DNA of 64,000 nucleotides from Legionella londiniensis (GTDB taxonomy: Bacteria; Pseudomonadota; Gammaproteobacteria; Legionellales; Legionellaceae), in NCBI RefSeq assembly GCF_001467825.1, contig NZ_LNYK01000014.1, positions 127,973 through 191,972 of the forward strand, in the 5' to 3' direction. A program made the position numbers and the translations under genes. Shown here in pieces: positions 1 through 8,963 of the stretch; the first letter of the stretch is position 1; each line of letters begins with the position of its first letter. Below the pieces are notes generated by a model that was not told where the DNA came from, searched no databases, and saw nothing but the letters and a program-made list of their open reading frames with translations.

Positions 1-1445
1 ATGCTTTGATCAATTCGTTCTCTAGCAATATAAGATGTAGGGTCAATACGTTTCCAGCCATGATTTTCTTGCCAGTACTCAAGCCAGGCGTGGGCGTCTT
101 TTTGCCTGACAAGCAAATATTGTCCAAAAGGATTCCATTCACCGCCATGATACCCAAGCACAACCCGCGCAGGGATTCCTGCTGAACGTAGAATAAACGT
201 TACGGCGCTTGCATAATGTTCGCAATATCCTTCCCTGGTTTCAAACCAGAATAAATCAAGCTGGTCAGAGCCGTGCCCTACCGGCTTGGGATTAAGCCGA
301 TACCAGAATGGCTTTTGCTGAATATGGTGTAAAATTTGTTGTACAAACTGGGTATTGCTGCCTTGGAACTGCCGCTTTCTGTCTTCGGCCCATTGTTTTA
401 AGCGAGGATTTGCATGAGCAGGTAATTGTAAATTTTGTTGTTTCTCGACTGGGCTTAAATAAATGGCCTGATTTTTTTGGCTGGTTAATCCGTATGAAAA
501 ACGGCGGGTCACAGGCTCGCCATTCCATCTCATCAGACCGACTGAAGAGGAGAACATAAGTTTTGGCCATCCTTCACCGGGATTTTTTAAATAAAACAGC
601 CATTTTTTTTCATGGGGCTCGAGTAGAATTTCATATTCAGCTTCTTGCTTTGAAGGCAAAAGAGCAAGAGGGAAAAAAACATTATTCTTTTTCGATTGTT
701 TCCATCCCGCGCCATCATAGTAATCCAGTATTAATCCATACCAGTAAAGGGCTGGGGTTGCTTTTGGGTTTTTAAATGTGATGCGCATGACTGTGCTTTC
801 GTCAGGCGCCAGTGAAGAAAGAGAGCCTGGACTCATTTCTTCTTTAAAAGCCGTATGTCCTTGCGAAGGAGGTGTCACATGCCATAATGGATTCACCCTG
901 GGAAATAGAAAAAACATTAAAATCGTAATCGGAAGTACAATAAGCAGATACTTCAAACTTTGCCTGGCTAATTGACCCGCAGATATTGAAGGCAAAACGA
1001 GCTTAAGCGATAAAAATAAAATGGCGCTTATGGAGGCGATAAGATACAAGAGAATCCATAGTTTTGCATGCAATACAAGGGCCGTGAATATGATATAAAA
1101 ACTGGTCAGGATAACTACTTTGATATCACGTAAAGTCTGAATTTCAATAATTTTTAACCAAAAAAAACTCGTCAGAGCGCCGATAAAAAAACCGCTGGAA
1201 AAAAAAGAGCCGTATTGCCATTTAAGCAAGGCAAGGAGAAGCATGACAAGAATAAGGCGCAACCATCGCGGCAGGATTGGAAAATAATAATAATGCGCTG
1301 TTGCCTGATAGGAGACGGCAACCAGGGCAAGGAATGATAGCCACCAGGGTGTGGCAAACACATGGGGAAGAAAGCAAAACCCCATAACGAGCAACGTATA
1401 GCAAAGCGTTAAAAAAGGTACTTGTTGGCGGTAGTTAATTCTCAT
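1..1445 (-). CDS. TgpA-like membrane transglutaminase (partial, C-terminus beyond window)
   Basis: The reverse strand is open from 1445 to the window edge (481 codons), so the C-terminus is missing. The first ~180 residues form about five or six hydrophobic segments (DUF3488-type membrane part). A transglutaminase-like core follows with the Cys-His-Asp triad visible: Cys408 in GYCEHYAS, His452 in DAHAWLEYW, Asp468 in WKRIDPT. The family (TgpA of Pseudomonas) has a periplasmic transglutaminase domain between membrane segments. The ATG at 1445 overlaps the end of the DUF58 gene by 11 bases, so the two are translationally coupled, and the MoxR-DUF58-transglutaminase trio is a common operon. The substrate is not known from sequence; an envelope protein cross-linking or peptidase role is likely. 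Confidence 0.88.
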   Translation of the reverse strand, partial: MRINYRQQVPFLTLCYTLLVMGFCFLPHVFATPWWLSFLALVAVSYQATAHYYYFPILPRWLRLILVMLLLALLKWQYGSFFSSGFFIGALTSFFWLKIIEIQTLRDIKVVILTSFYIIFTALVLHAKLWILLYLIASISAILFLSLKLVLPSISAGQLARQSLKYLLIVLPITILMFFLFPRVNPLWHVTPPSQGHTAFKEEMSPGSLSSLAPDESTVMRITFKNPKATPALYWYGLILDYYDGAGWKQSKKNNVFFPLALLPSKQEAEYEILLEPHEKKWLFYLKNPGEGWPKLMFSSSVGLMRWNGEPVTRRFSYGLTSQKNQAIYLSPVEKQQNLQLPAHANPRLKQWAEDRKRQFQGSNTQFVQQILHHIQQKPFWYRLNPKPVGHGSDQLDLFWFETREGYCEHYASAVTFILRSAGIPARVVLGYHGGEWNPFGQYLLVRQKDAHAWLEYWQENHGWKRIDPTSYIARERIDQS

Positions 1446-2394
1446 AAGTGGCCAATTCCCGTAAGCATTTCTGCAAATGCTGCCTGCCATGGCTGATTTC
1501 TGTTCGTTTTCCCTGTAAATCCAGGCCGTAGGCATGTCCCTCCTGCTCCGCAGTCTGAAGCCAATAACTCAGCTGCTGTAAATTAAGCTCCTCTTCCTGG
1601 TTATCCAGATCTTCAATACGAAAAAGCCAATTTTCGCCTGCAGGGCTAACCATGGTTTTCAGATACCATCCCTGCCCGCGGGCGGAAATTTTCCAGGCAA
1701 TACGTCCTGCCTGAGCCCAAGGATTCAAAACAGATTTCAATTCATATAATTCTTCCTCGCCGATTTGATGGCTGAGGTATTGTTTTTCATCATTTCCAGT
1801 CTGCTTAAGAGGCCAAAACCCAGGATTTTTAGCTGCGGGATAAACATAGTATTCACGATTAAAAAACAAGGTGGCACGCACTGAAAATATACCGAGCGGA
1901 AATAAGCTCTTGATTGTGACTGGAGGCAGGATAAAGCGGCCGCGTTTGGGAGTGGCTAAAGGCAACACTACAGTACAGCCTTGTTTTGAAATGCAGTCAA
2001 TCCTGATTGCTTCTCCTCCTGGAAATGAAAATGTTAATCCATAGCGGATAAATTTATCACCTTGAATTGAAAACGAAATTGCCACAGGCTTGCCTTGTTC
2101 GGTATCTTCAATCGATTGACAGCTTATCGTTAAGCCTTTTATATTACGATGGCTCTCCCACATGGAAAGCAGCGCAAGAGAAACCATGCAAAAGGCCAGC
2201 AAAAAAGCCGCATTCAGTTGATAATTAATAGCGCCGATGGTCAAAGACAAGAGCACCAATATAAACGCCAACCCAAATCCTGAGGGAAAAATATAAATTT
2301 GTTTTGAATGTAATATCTGGGGATTGCCAGTGGGGGCGCGTTTTTTAATCCATTTCAGAATTTTTTTTGTAAAAAATGTATTGATTGAAGCCAT
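1435..2394 (-). CDS. DUF58 domain protein
   Basis: 319 residues. Two hydrophobic segments lie near residues 37-80, after a basic N-terminus, followed by a soluble region with the family's late signature WKISARGQGWYLKTM around residues 228-245 (compare the usual D-x-W-K-x-SAR pattern). DUF58 proteins are nearly always encoded beside a MoxR AAA ATPase and a transglutaminase, as here. The group is thought to assist assembly or activation of membrane or periplasmic complexes, but the molecular function is not established. The start ATG shares one base with the MoxR stop (TAATG), so expression is coupled. Confidence 0.85.
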   Translation of the reverse strand: MASINTFFTKKILKWIKKRAPTGNPQILHSKQIYIFPSGFGLAFILVLLSLTIGAINYQLNAAFLLAFCMVSLALLSMWESHRNIKGLTISCQSIEDTEQGKPVAISFSIQGDKFIRYGLTFSFPGGEAIRIDCISKQGCTVVLPLATPKRGRFILPPVTIKSLFPLGIFSVRATLFFNREYYVYPAAKNPGFWPLKQTGNDEKQYLSHQIGEEELYELKSVLNPWAQAGRIAWKISARGQGWYLKTMVSPAGENWLFRIEDLDNQEEELNLQQLSYWLQTAEQEGHAYGLDLQGKRTEISHGRQHLQKCLRELATYEN

Positions 2395-3296
2395 TAAACC
2401 GGAACCTTAACATGATTGAGCAAAAGATCTGCCGGAGAAAGCAGAATGTCAGATTTTTTGAGCACCAGCCGATGATTGACCACTGCCTGTAATATTGCCT
2501 GCACATCGTCGGGACGAATAAAATCACGGTCATTGACCATGGCATACGCTTGAGAGGCGCTGATAATGGAGCGCCCTGCCCGTGGACTCAGGCCGTGATT
2601 AAACCAGTCGTGGCTGCGGCTTGCGTGTAATATATCCTGAACGTAATCAAGGATTAAAGGCGATACGGTGATTTTCTGGCACTGGCGCTGCAGTTCTAAA
2701 AGCTGTTCGGGGCTCGCAATCGCCGGGGATTCAGCAAGCATCAATCTTTGTTCCTTATTCAGCAATAACGCTCTTTCCGCATCGGGAGGGGGGTACCCAA
2801 TTGAAAGGCGCATTAGAAATCTGTCCAGTTGCGACTCTGGCAAGGGATAGGTTCCTGTTTGATGTACCGGATTTTGCGTGGCAATCACGAAAAAAGGCAC
2901 AGGAAGCGGTTCAGTCCCCGCATCAGTCGTAACCTGCCTCTCTTCCATTGCTTCAAGTAATGCGCTTTGTGTTTTTGGGGTTGCCCGGTTGATTTCATCT
3001 GCAAGAATCAATTGCGAGAAAATCGGACCGCGGTGAAAATGGAATTTTTGTTGCTGGATATCAAATATAGAGACGCCAAGAAGATCGCTTGGCAAGAGAT
3101 CGCTTGTAAATTGGATGCGTCGGTACTGCATGCCGGTAAAATGCGCCAGAGCATGGCTTAAGGTGGTTTTTCCCATGCCTGGGATATCTTCAAGCAACAG
3201 ATGTCCATTTGCAAGCAAGCAACTGATAGAGAGCCTAACTACTTCTTCTTTACCTAATACAATTGAATTTAAAGCTTTTTGTAATTTTTTTAACAT
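2394..3296 (-). CDS. MoxR family AAA+ ATPase
   Basis: 300 residues, the usual length for MoxR ATPases. Walker A is EDIPGMGKTT (residues 36-45), and Walker B is LILADEINRA with the acidic pair at 100-101, followed by the typical TPKTQSALLEAMEER. A sensor-type ATQNP motif follows, and the C-terminal lid contains GLSPRAG and DDVQ. MoxR proteins are chaperone-like ATPases that work with the DUF58 partner encoded directly downstream. It is the first gene of the three-gene operon reading leftward; its promoter should lie in 3297-3400 on the minus strand, but no convincing -35/-10 pair was singled out. Confidence 0.92.
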   Translation of the reverse strand: MLKKLQKALNSIVLGKEEVVRLSISCLLANGHLLLEDIPGMGKTTLSHALAHFTGMQYRRIQFTSDLLPSDLLGVSIFDIQQQKFHFHRGPIFSQLILADEINRATPKTQSALLEAMEERQVTTDAGTEPLPVPFFVIATQNPVHQTGTYPLPESQLDRFLMRLSIGYPPPDAERALLLNKEQRLMLAESPAIASPEQLLELQRQCQKITVSPLILDYVQDILHASRSHDWFNHGLSPRAGRSIISASQAYAMVNDRDFIRPDDVQAILQAVVNHRLVLKKSDILLSPADLLLNHVKVPV

Positions 3297-3706
3297 ATAG
3301 GGTCTGCTTTTTTAATCACATGGAACAATGATCAAAATATTGTTGGTGATTCGCTTTAATAGAAAGTATATACCCTTAAAGCGTGATTTTCTGGGAAAAT
3401 GGTTGATAACTGTATTTAGCCTCGGAAACATGCTACTTTTAGGGGACTTAAATATCCTGTCTCAAGGGCAGCGTATATCCCTGTTGAAACCCTTGCGGTA
3501 TGGCAATGCGGCTAGGCGTAGCGCCTGATTCAGCGCTGCTTTTTATTGGGCAGGGATGGTTATTATGTTGCCGGTATTATTAGGGTATACTTTTTACGCT
3601 TACAGGGTTTTTAGGGGGTAAGGCAGCGCATGAGGGTTATCATCAGGATTGATACCCGCATTCGTTGAAACAGGTTTATATTGACATATCCTGAGGTATT
3701 GATTTT
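3297..3706. other. Intergenic region between divergent moxR and antiporter genes
   Basis: About 410 bases without a convincing gene. A 66-codon open frame at 3328-3528 has no recognisable product and a poor ribosome site. A good -10 hexamer TATACT sits at 3586-3591 on the plus strand, but its -35 is weak. A short GC-rich stretch at about 3510-3545, with the small palindrome AGGCG-TAG-CGCCT and a following T-run, could be the 3' end of a small transcript. GAGG at 3693-3696 is the ribosome site of the antiporter gene. Confidence 0.4.
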
Positions 3707-4879
3707 ATGCATGACGGTGCTGTTTTTTACACAATTTTTTTAATTTTCGGCGGCGCTGCGGCTTTATCTACTCTTGTTTTATACACCAGGCAGTCTCTGC
3801 TGGTTGCATACATTTTATTAGGCGCAGCCTTAGGCCCCTGGGGCTTACGATTAATTACTGACTTAAGTGCTGTTCAGCAAGTTGGCGATATGGGCATTGT
3901 ATTTCTGTTATTTTTACTGGGATTACATTTGCAGCCGCAAAATCTGATCCATATGCTAAAGAAAGTAACCTGGATTGCATTAATCAGTTCTATTGTTTTT
4001 GCTTTGATTTCCTATTGGGTGGGCCGCTGGTTTGGATTGAGTTCAGCAGAATCCTGGGTGCTTGGCGCAGCCATGCTTTTTTCGAGTACCATCATAGGGC
4101 TTAAATTACTGCCAACCACCATTCTGCATCATCAGCACACAGGGGAAGTGATGATTTCCGTCCTTTTGATGCAGGACTTAATTGCTATTGTGGTGCTGAT
4201 CATAATCAATGGGGCGCAGCAGGGAGGTGGATTATCCCTGGATGATTTAGTGCTGGTTGGCGTTGCGCTTCCCTCATTGATCCTGTTTGCCTTTTTGGTC
4301 GAGCGCTATATTTTGATAAAACTTCTGGCTCGTTTCGACAGAACCCAGGAGTATGTGTTTCTGTTATCTATTGGCTGGTGTCTTGGTTTATCTATTCTTG
4401 CGCATAAGTTGGGACTTTCAGAAGATATTGGCGCATTTGTGGCTGGCGTAGCGCTTGCATCCAGTCCTATTTCTCTCTTCATTGCCGAAAGTTTGAAACC
4501 TTTGCGTGACTTTTGCCTCGTGATGTTCTTCTTTTTTGTGGGGGCAACGTTTAACTTCGGTTATGCCGCGCAAATCGTGATTCCGGCATTTCTGCTCGCC
4601 TCGCTGATGCTTTTTTTAAAACCGATTTGCTTTTATTTCTTGCTGTATAAGGCCGGTGAGAAAAAAGCGGTTGCAAAAGAGGTGGGCGTGCGCCTGGGGC
4701 AAGCCAGTGAATTTTCCCTGCTGGTAGCAAGCATTGCCCTAAGCAGCGGCCTGATATCCGATGCTACATCCAATCTGATTCAGGCCACGACAATCCTGAC
4801 ATTTATCGTATCTTCTTATGTTGTTGTTTTAAAATATCCAACGCCTCTTTCACTGACAGAAAAAATGCGTAAAGACTGA
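3707..4879 (+). CDS. CPA2-family cation/proton antiporter (KefB-like membrane domain)
   Basis: 390 residues, almost entirely hydrophobic, with about twelve membrane segments. The pattern matches the Na+/H+ exchanger domain of the monovalent cation:proton antiporter-2 family: an early LLGAALGPWGL, then VFLLFLLGLHLQP, MLFSSTIIGLKLLP, LLMQDLIAI (the MQD motif of the family) and GAFVAGVALASSP. The C-terminal TrkA-N nucleotide-binding domain of full KefB/KefC proteins is absent, since the protein ends shortly after the last membrane helix. It probably exchanges K+ or Na+ for H+ across the inner membrane. GAGG ten bases upstream supports this ATG. The ampE gene follows after 10 bases. Confidence 0.88.
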   Translation: MHDGAVFYTIFLIFGGAAALSTLVLYTRQSLLVAYILLGAALGPWGLRLITDLSAVQQVGDMGIVFLLFLLGLHLQPQNLIHMLKKVTWIALISSIVFALISYWVGRWFGLSSAESWVLGAAMLFSSTIIGLKLLPTTILHHQHTGEVMISVLLMQDLIAIVVLIIINGAQQGGGLSLDDLVLVGVALPSLILFAFLVERYILIKLLARFDRTQEYVFLLSIGWCLGLSILAHKLGLSEDIGAFVAGVALASSPISLFIAESLKPLRDFCLVMFFFFVGATFNFGYAAQIVIPAFLLASLMLFLKPICFYFLLYKAGEKKAVAKEVGVRLGQASEFSLLVASIALSSGLISDATSNLIQATTILTFIVSSYVVVLKYPTPLSLTEKMRKD

Positions 4880-4889
4880 GGAGATGAAT

Positions 4890-5630
4890 ATGAAACTGTT
4901 TGTGGTGGTCGTTGCTTTGCTGAGCGAGCGTTTTTTTGTGCACGCTGCTTCTGGCAAACGGTTTTATTGGTTTTCAAATTATTGTCACACACTAATTTCA
5001 AAACTTCAAAAAATACCTTTTTTATCTTCATCATGGGCCAAGCTTGTAGCGGTTGTCACGCCCCTGCTCACTGCGGCATCAGTTATTTTATATATATCCG
5101 GTTCGATATTTTATGGCTTTGCTGAACTGGTTTTCAATATCATTATTTTTTATTATTGCCTGGGGCCTGAGAACCCATTTTACTTTAAAGGGTCTGAATC
5201 CAGCGACTCAAGAACCGCCAACTATCTGATAGAGGCAAATAGCAAGCTTTTTGCAGTGATTTTTTGGTATATGGCGCTTGGCCCCCTTGCAACCCTCTTA
5301 TACCGAATGATTTCATTGTGTCAGAACGAGGAGCAGGTAGATGGAAATGCCAGGTTGCTGACTGGTATTTTTGAATGGCTGCCCGCTAAAATGACCGCTT
5401 TGCTTTATTTATTGGCAGGAAACTTTCAGGCGGGGTTTCATCATTTCGCAAAATTATTTTTTACCCTGCCGAGTAATAATCAGAATATCTTAAGGCTTTG
5501 CGGACTCGGGGCTTCCGGCATAGGAGAGGAGCAATCCCTGAATATTCCGCAAGCTGAAACTCTGGTGGAACATGCGCTTCTCATTTTACTCGTTCTATTA
5601 TCTTTCCTTACCCTCGCTTCCTGGGTGTGA
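4890..5630 (+). CDS. ampE: AmpE-like inner membrane protein
   Basis: 246 residues with several hydrophobic segments. Recognisable AmpE features are the early LLSERFFVH, the central EANSKLFAVIFWYMALGPLATLLYRM and a C-terminal membrane helix. AmpE is an inner membrane protein linked to AmpD in beta-lactamase induction and belongs to the CbiB/CobD-like superfamily; its biochemical role is unclear. An earlier in-frame ATG at 4884 directly abuts GAGGAG, whereas the ATG at 4890 has that sequence at a proper six-base distance, so 4890 is preferred. In E. coli ampE also lies just upstream of the aceE-aceF-lpd operon, so the position supports the call. Confidence 0.8.
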   Translation: MKLFVVVVALLSERFFVHAASGKRFYWFSNYCHTLISKLQKIPFLSSSWAKLVAVVTPLLTAASVILYISGSIFYGFAELVFNIIIFYYCLGPENPFYFKGSESSDSRTANYLIEANSKLFAVIFWYMALGPLATLLYRMISLCQNEEQVDGNARLLTGIFEWLPAKMTALLYLLAGNFQAGFHHFAKLFFTLPSNNQNILRLCGLGASGIGEEQSLNIPQAETLVEHALLILLVLLSFLTLASWV

Positions 5631-5672
5631 CGGGGTTTATATATAAAAAGATTAGCTTAAGGTTCATTAATT

Positions 5673-6053
5673 ATGGTTCAAATACTTATCCGAATTAGCA
5701 TGGCAGCTTCAATCCTGTTGCTGGCTGGATGCCAAAGCCACACATCTCAGGGCAATAATGCACTTTGCCAGATAAAATGCAAAGAGAACTTTATATCTTG
5801 CACAAAATTATGTCAGGATAGCTGCAGGCAATGCGCGGCCTGCGCCATGGAATCAGCGGGCAAACATTATCTGCGTTACCGCCATCAACAGTGCGTACAG
5901 GGTAAAATTATTGCTCGTGAGTTGAAATCCTACCACGATCCTCTACAATGCCGCAAAACAACCTGTGATTGCTCCGCGGATTATCATGTGTGTCAGCAAT
6001 CATGTACAGGAGTAATTCATAAAAGGCTGCAGGTTGCGCCAACTTGCTGCTGA
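5673..6053 (+). CDS. Cysteine-rich lipoprotein of unknown function
   Basis: 126 residues. The N-terminus is a clear lipoprotein signal with lipobox LLAGC, lipidated cysteine at residue 20. The mature part has fifteen more cysteines (32, 36, 43, 47, 51, 54, 57, 74, 93, 98, 100, 107, 111, 125, 126), many spaced C-x3-C, and ends in two adjacent cysteines. Such a pattern suggests several disulfides or metal binding in the periplasm. No family is recognised. It sits 42 bases after ampE and 21 bases before aceE in the same direction, so it may be cotranscribed with the pyruvate dehydrogenase genes. Residue 20 is not followed by Asp, so outer membrane sorting is likely. Confidence 0.75.
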   Translation: MVQILIRISMAASILLLAGCQSHTSQGNNALCQIKCKENFISCTKLCQDSCRQCAACAMESAGKHYLRYRHQQCVQGKIIARELKSYHDPLQCRKTTCDCSADYHVCQQSCTGVIHKRLQVAPTCC

Positions 6054-6074
6054 TATTATTTAGCGGGGAACTTC

Positions 6075-8735
6075 ATGACAAACGAACAAATGAATGATAT
6101 TGATCCAACCGAAACCCGGGAATGGCTGGATGCATTGCAATCAGTGATCATCCATGATGGTAATGAGCGCGCGGCGTTCTTGCTGCAAGAGTTGCTCAAT
6201 AAAGCCAGTGCCCAGGGCATTAAACTTGCCACATCCATCCATACTCCATACCGCAATACCATAAAACCGCATGAAGAAAAACAAATGCCGCCTGATGAAG
6301 GAATAGGCAAACGCATTAATGCGTTAATCCGCTGGAATGCGGTTGTCATGGTTTTACGCGCCGGTAAGCACGCACCCGAATTGGGCGGGCACATTGCGAC
6401 TTATGCATCTGCTTCTACACTCTATGAGATCGGGTTTAACTACTTTTTTAAAGGCCCTAAAAACAATGGCGGCGATTTGCTCTATATTCAAGGCCATTCA
6501 TCGCCCGGTATTTATGCCAGGGCTTTCCTGGAGGGCAGGTTATCCGAGCAGCAACTTGATAATTTTCGACAGGAAATTGAAAAGGATGGGTTATCATCTT
6601 ATCCTCATCCATGGCTCATGGAAGATTTCTGGCAGTTTCCCACTGTATCTATGGGTTTGGGTCCTCTACAGGCTATTTATCAGGCACGCTTCCTTAAATA
6701 TCTTGAAAATCGAGGCCTGATTGAAGCAAAAGGGCGTAAAGTATGGGCGTTTCTTGGCGATGGTGAAATGGATGAACCTGAATCAGTAGGGGCCTTATCC
6801 ATCGCGGCCAGGGAAAAGCTGGATAACCTAATCTTTGTCGTAAACTGTAATTTGCAGCGCCTTGATGGTCCTGTGCGTGGAAACAGTAAAATCATCCAGG
6901 AGCTTGAAGGTTTATTCCGCGGCGCGGGTTGGAACGTTATCAAGGTGATCTGGGGAGGCCGCTGGGATCCGCTCTTTGCAAGGGACAAGGACGGCTTGCT
7001 GCAAAAACGGATGGAAGAATGTGTGGATGGCGATTACCAAAGTTATAAGGCTAATGACGGCGCTTATGTTCGCGAACATTTTTTTGGCCAGTATCCCGAG
7101 CTCAAAAAAATGGTCGAGCATATGTCTGATGAGGAGATCTGGCGTTTGAACCGAGGCGGCCATGATGCGCAGAAAGTTTTTGCCGCCTATGCTTCGGCAG
7201 TAGAGCATGAAGGCAGCCCAACCGTTATTCTGGCGAAAACGATCAAAGGATACGGCATGGGAGCCGCAGGTGAGGGGTTAAACATTACTCACCAGCAAAA
7301 GAAAATGTCTATAGAACAGCTACGGGCTTTCAGGGATCGATTCAGCATTCCAGTAAGTGATAGCAAAATTACCGAGTTGCCTTTTTATAGGCCAAGCGAG
7401 GACAGCCCGGAAATCCAATTCATACGCAAACAGCGTGAAGAATTAGGCGGGTATTTGCCGTTCAGAAGCAGCGAAGCAGAACAGCTTGAAATTCCAGACC
7501 TGTCTCACTTTTCTGCAGTTACCAAAAGCTCTGGTGACCGGGAAATCTCAACAACCATGGCATTTGTCCGAATTTTGTCGATATTGTTAAAAGATAAAAA
7601 TCTGGGTGAACGCATTGTTCCGATAGTTCCTGATGAAAGCCGTACTTTCGGCATGGAAGGCTTATTCCGCCAGATTGGAATTTATTCCCCGGTCGGCCAG
7701 TTATATACGCCGGTTGATCATGAGCAGGTGATGTATTATCGCGAAGCTCGCGATGGGCAAATGTTAGAAGAAGGGATCAATGAGGCTGGGGCTTTCTGCT
7801 CTTGGATAGCCGCAGCCACCTCATACAGCACTAATCAATTACCCATGATTCCCTTTTATATCTATTATTCAATGTTTGGTTTTCAACGCATCGGGGATCT
7901 GGCATGGGCTGCAGGGGATATGCGGGCGCGGGGATTTCTTCTCGGCGCTACTTCAGGAAGAACAACACTGGCAGGCGAAGGCTTGCAGCACCAAGATGGC
8001 CATAGCCATATTTTGGCGTCAACCATTCCCAATTGCGTCGCATACGATCCCACCTTTGCTTATGAATTAGCCGTTATTATTCATCATGGTTTATATCGAA
8101 TGTATCAAAAACAAGAGAACGTGTTTTACTACATTACGGTAATGAATGAAAATTACCATCAACCCGAGATGCCGGAAGGTGTTGAGGAAGGAATAATCAA
8201 AGGGATGTATTTGCTGCAGGAAGCGGATAAAAAACAGGAACAACATGTGCAGCTTTTGGGAAGTGGGGCTATTCTTCGCGAAGTGATTAAAGCCGCTGAA
8301 ATGTTACGGGAAGATTATTCTGTCTCCGCGGATATATGGAGCGTCACAAGCTTTAATGAGTTGCGCAGGGACGGAATGGCAATAGAGCGTTATAACCGTA
8401 TGCATCCGGATGAATCTCCAAAACAAAGCTATGTCAGCCAACAGTTGTCTGGCAGAAAAGGTCCTGTTGTTGCGGCTTCTGATTATATGCGCCTGTATGC
8501 CGATCAAATTCGACCCTATATTGAAGCGCCTTATGTGACATTGGGTACTGACGGTTTTGGCCGAAGTGATACACGGGCCCGATTGCGGCACTTTTTTGAA
8601 GTGGATGCAAAATTCATTGTCATTGCCGCATTAAATGCCCTGGCAGATCAGGGACAACTACCAAAATCATCTGTTCTTGATGCTATGAAACGCTATAACA
8701 TTGACCGTGATAAACTAGACCCGGTGAATCATTAA
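6075..8735 (+). CDS. aceE: Pyruvate dehydrogenase E1 component, homodimeric type
   Basis: 886 residues, the length of the single-chain E1 of gammaproteobacteria. It catalyses thiamine-diphosphate-dependent decarboxylation of pyruvate and reductive acetylation of the E2 lipoyl group. The cofactor motif is FLGDGEMDEPES ... NLIFVVNCNLQRLDGPVRGN (about residues 230-280, the GDG-x-N pattern). HSSPGIYARAFLEGRL, GRTTLAGEGLQHQDGHSH and the C-terminal GTDGFGRSDTRARLRHFFEVD are all typical. GGGGAA upstream of the ATG supports the start. First gene of aceE-aceF-lpdA. A 228-base gap containing a perfect hairpin separates it from aceF. Confidence 0.98.
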   Translation: MTNEQMNDIDPTETREWLDALQSVIIHDGNERAAFLLQELLNKASAQGIKLATSIHTPYRNTIKPHEEKQMPPDEGIGKRINALIRWNAVVMVLRAGKHAPELGGHIATYASASTLYEIGFNYFFKGPKNNGGDLLYIQGHSSPGIYARAFLEGRLSEQQLDNFRQEIEKDGLSSYPHPWLMEDFWQFPTVSMGLGPLQAIYQARFLKYLENRGLIEAKGRKVWAFLGDGEMDEPESVGALSIAAREKLDNLIFVVNCNLQRLDGPVRGNSKIIQELEGLFRGAGWNVIKVIWGGRWDPLFARDKDGLLQKRMEECVDGDYQSYKANDGAYVREHFFGQYPELKKMVEHMSDEEIWRLNRGGHDAQKVFAAYASAVEHEGSPTVILAKTIKGYGMGAAGEGLNITHQQKKMSIEQLRAFRDRFSIPVSDSKITELPFYRPSEDSPEIQFIRKQREELGGYLPFRSSEAEQLEIPDLSHFSAVTKSSGDREISTTMAFVRILSILLKDKNLGERIVPIVPDESRTFGMEGLFRQIGIYSPVGQLYTPVDHEQVMYYREARDGQMLEEGINEAGAFCSWIAAATSYSTNQLPMIPFYIYYSMFGFQRIGDLAWAAGDMRARGFLLGATSGRTTLAGEGLQHQDGHSHILASTIPNCVAYDPTFAYELAVIIHHGLYRMYQKQENVFYYITVMNENYHQPEMPEGVEEGIIKGMYLLQEADKKQEQHVQLLGSGAILREVIKAAEMLREDYSVSADIWSVTSFNELRRDGMAIERYNRMHPDESPKQSYVSQQLSGRKGPVVAASDYMRLYADQIRPYIEAPYVTLGTDGFGRSDTRARLRHFFEVDAKFIVIAALNALADQGQLPKSSVLDAMKRYNIDRDKLDPVNH

Positions 8736-8781
8736 TATCAGACTGGTCGCACATAGGTATGAAATTGATGCCTTTGATGCT

Positions 8782-8817
8782 AGCGGCTTTCAAGCCCATC
8801 AAGGCTTGAAAGCCGCT
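8782..8817. repeat. 15-bp perfect inverted repeat in the aceE-aceF spacer
   Basis: Left arm 8782-8796 (AGCGGCTTTCAAGCC) is perfectly complementary to 8803-8817, with a six-base loop. There is no U-tract after it, so it is not a canonical intrinsic terminator. It could act as an attenuator, an mRNA-stabilising structure at the 3' end of aceE, or a dispersed palindromic repeat. Confidence 0.8.
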
Positions 8818-8963
8818 GGATCAAGCCAGAGTGAAACTCCCGGAACCCATTCTGGAATAGGTTGGCTAGATCTGCTTTGTTGAATTTTTGATATAAAGGC
8901 CCAAGCCTTCAGAAAGCAGCATTCATACATTGGAAAATCAAGCTAATAAAGCGAGAAATAAGT

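Noticed and set aside
308-975. Three plus-strand frames and minus-strand frames within 292-1404
   Set aside because: They are shadows of the minus-strand transglutaminase gene, whose triad residues and membrane pattern fix the reading frame.
3328-3528. 66-codon open frame upstream of the antiporter gene
   Set aside because: No recognisable motif, poor ribosome site, and it lies in a divergent promoter region.
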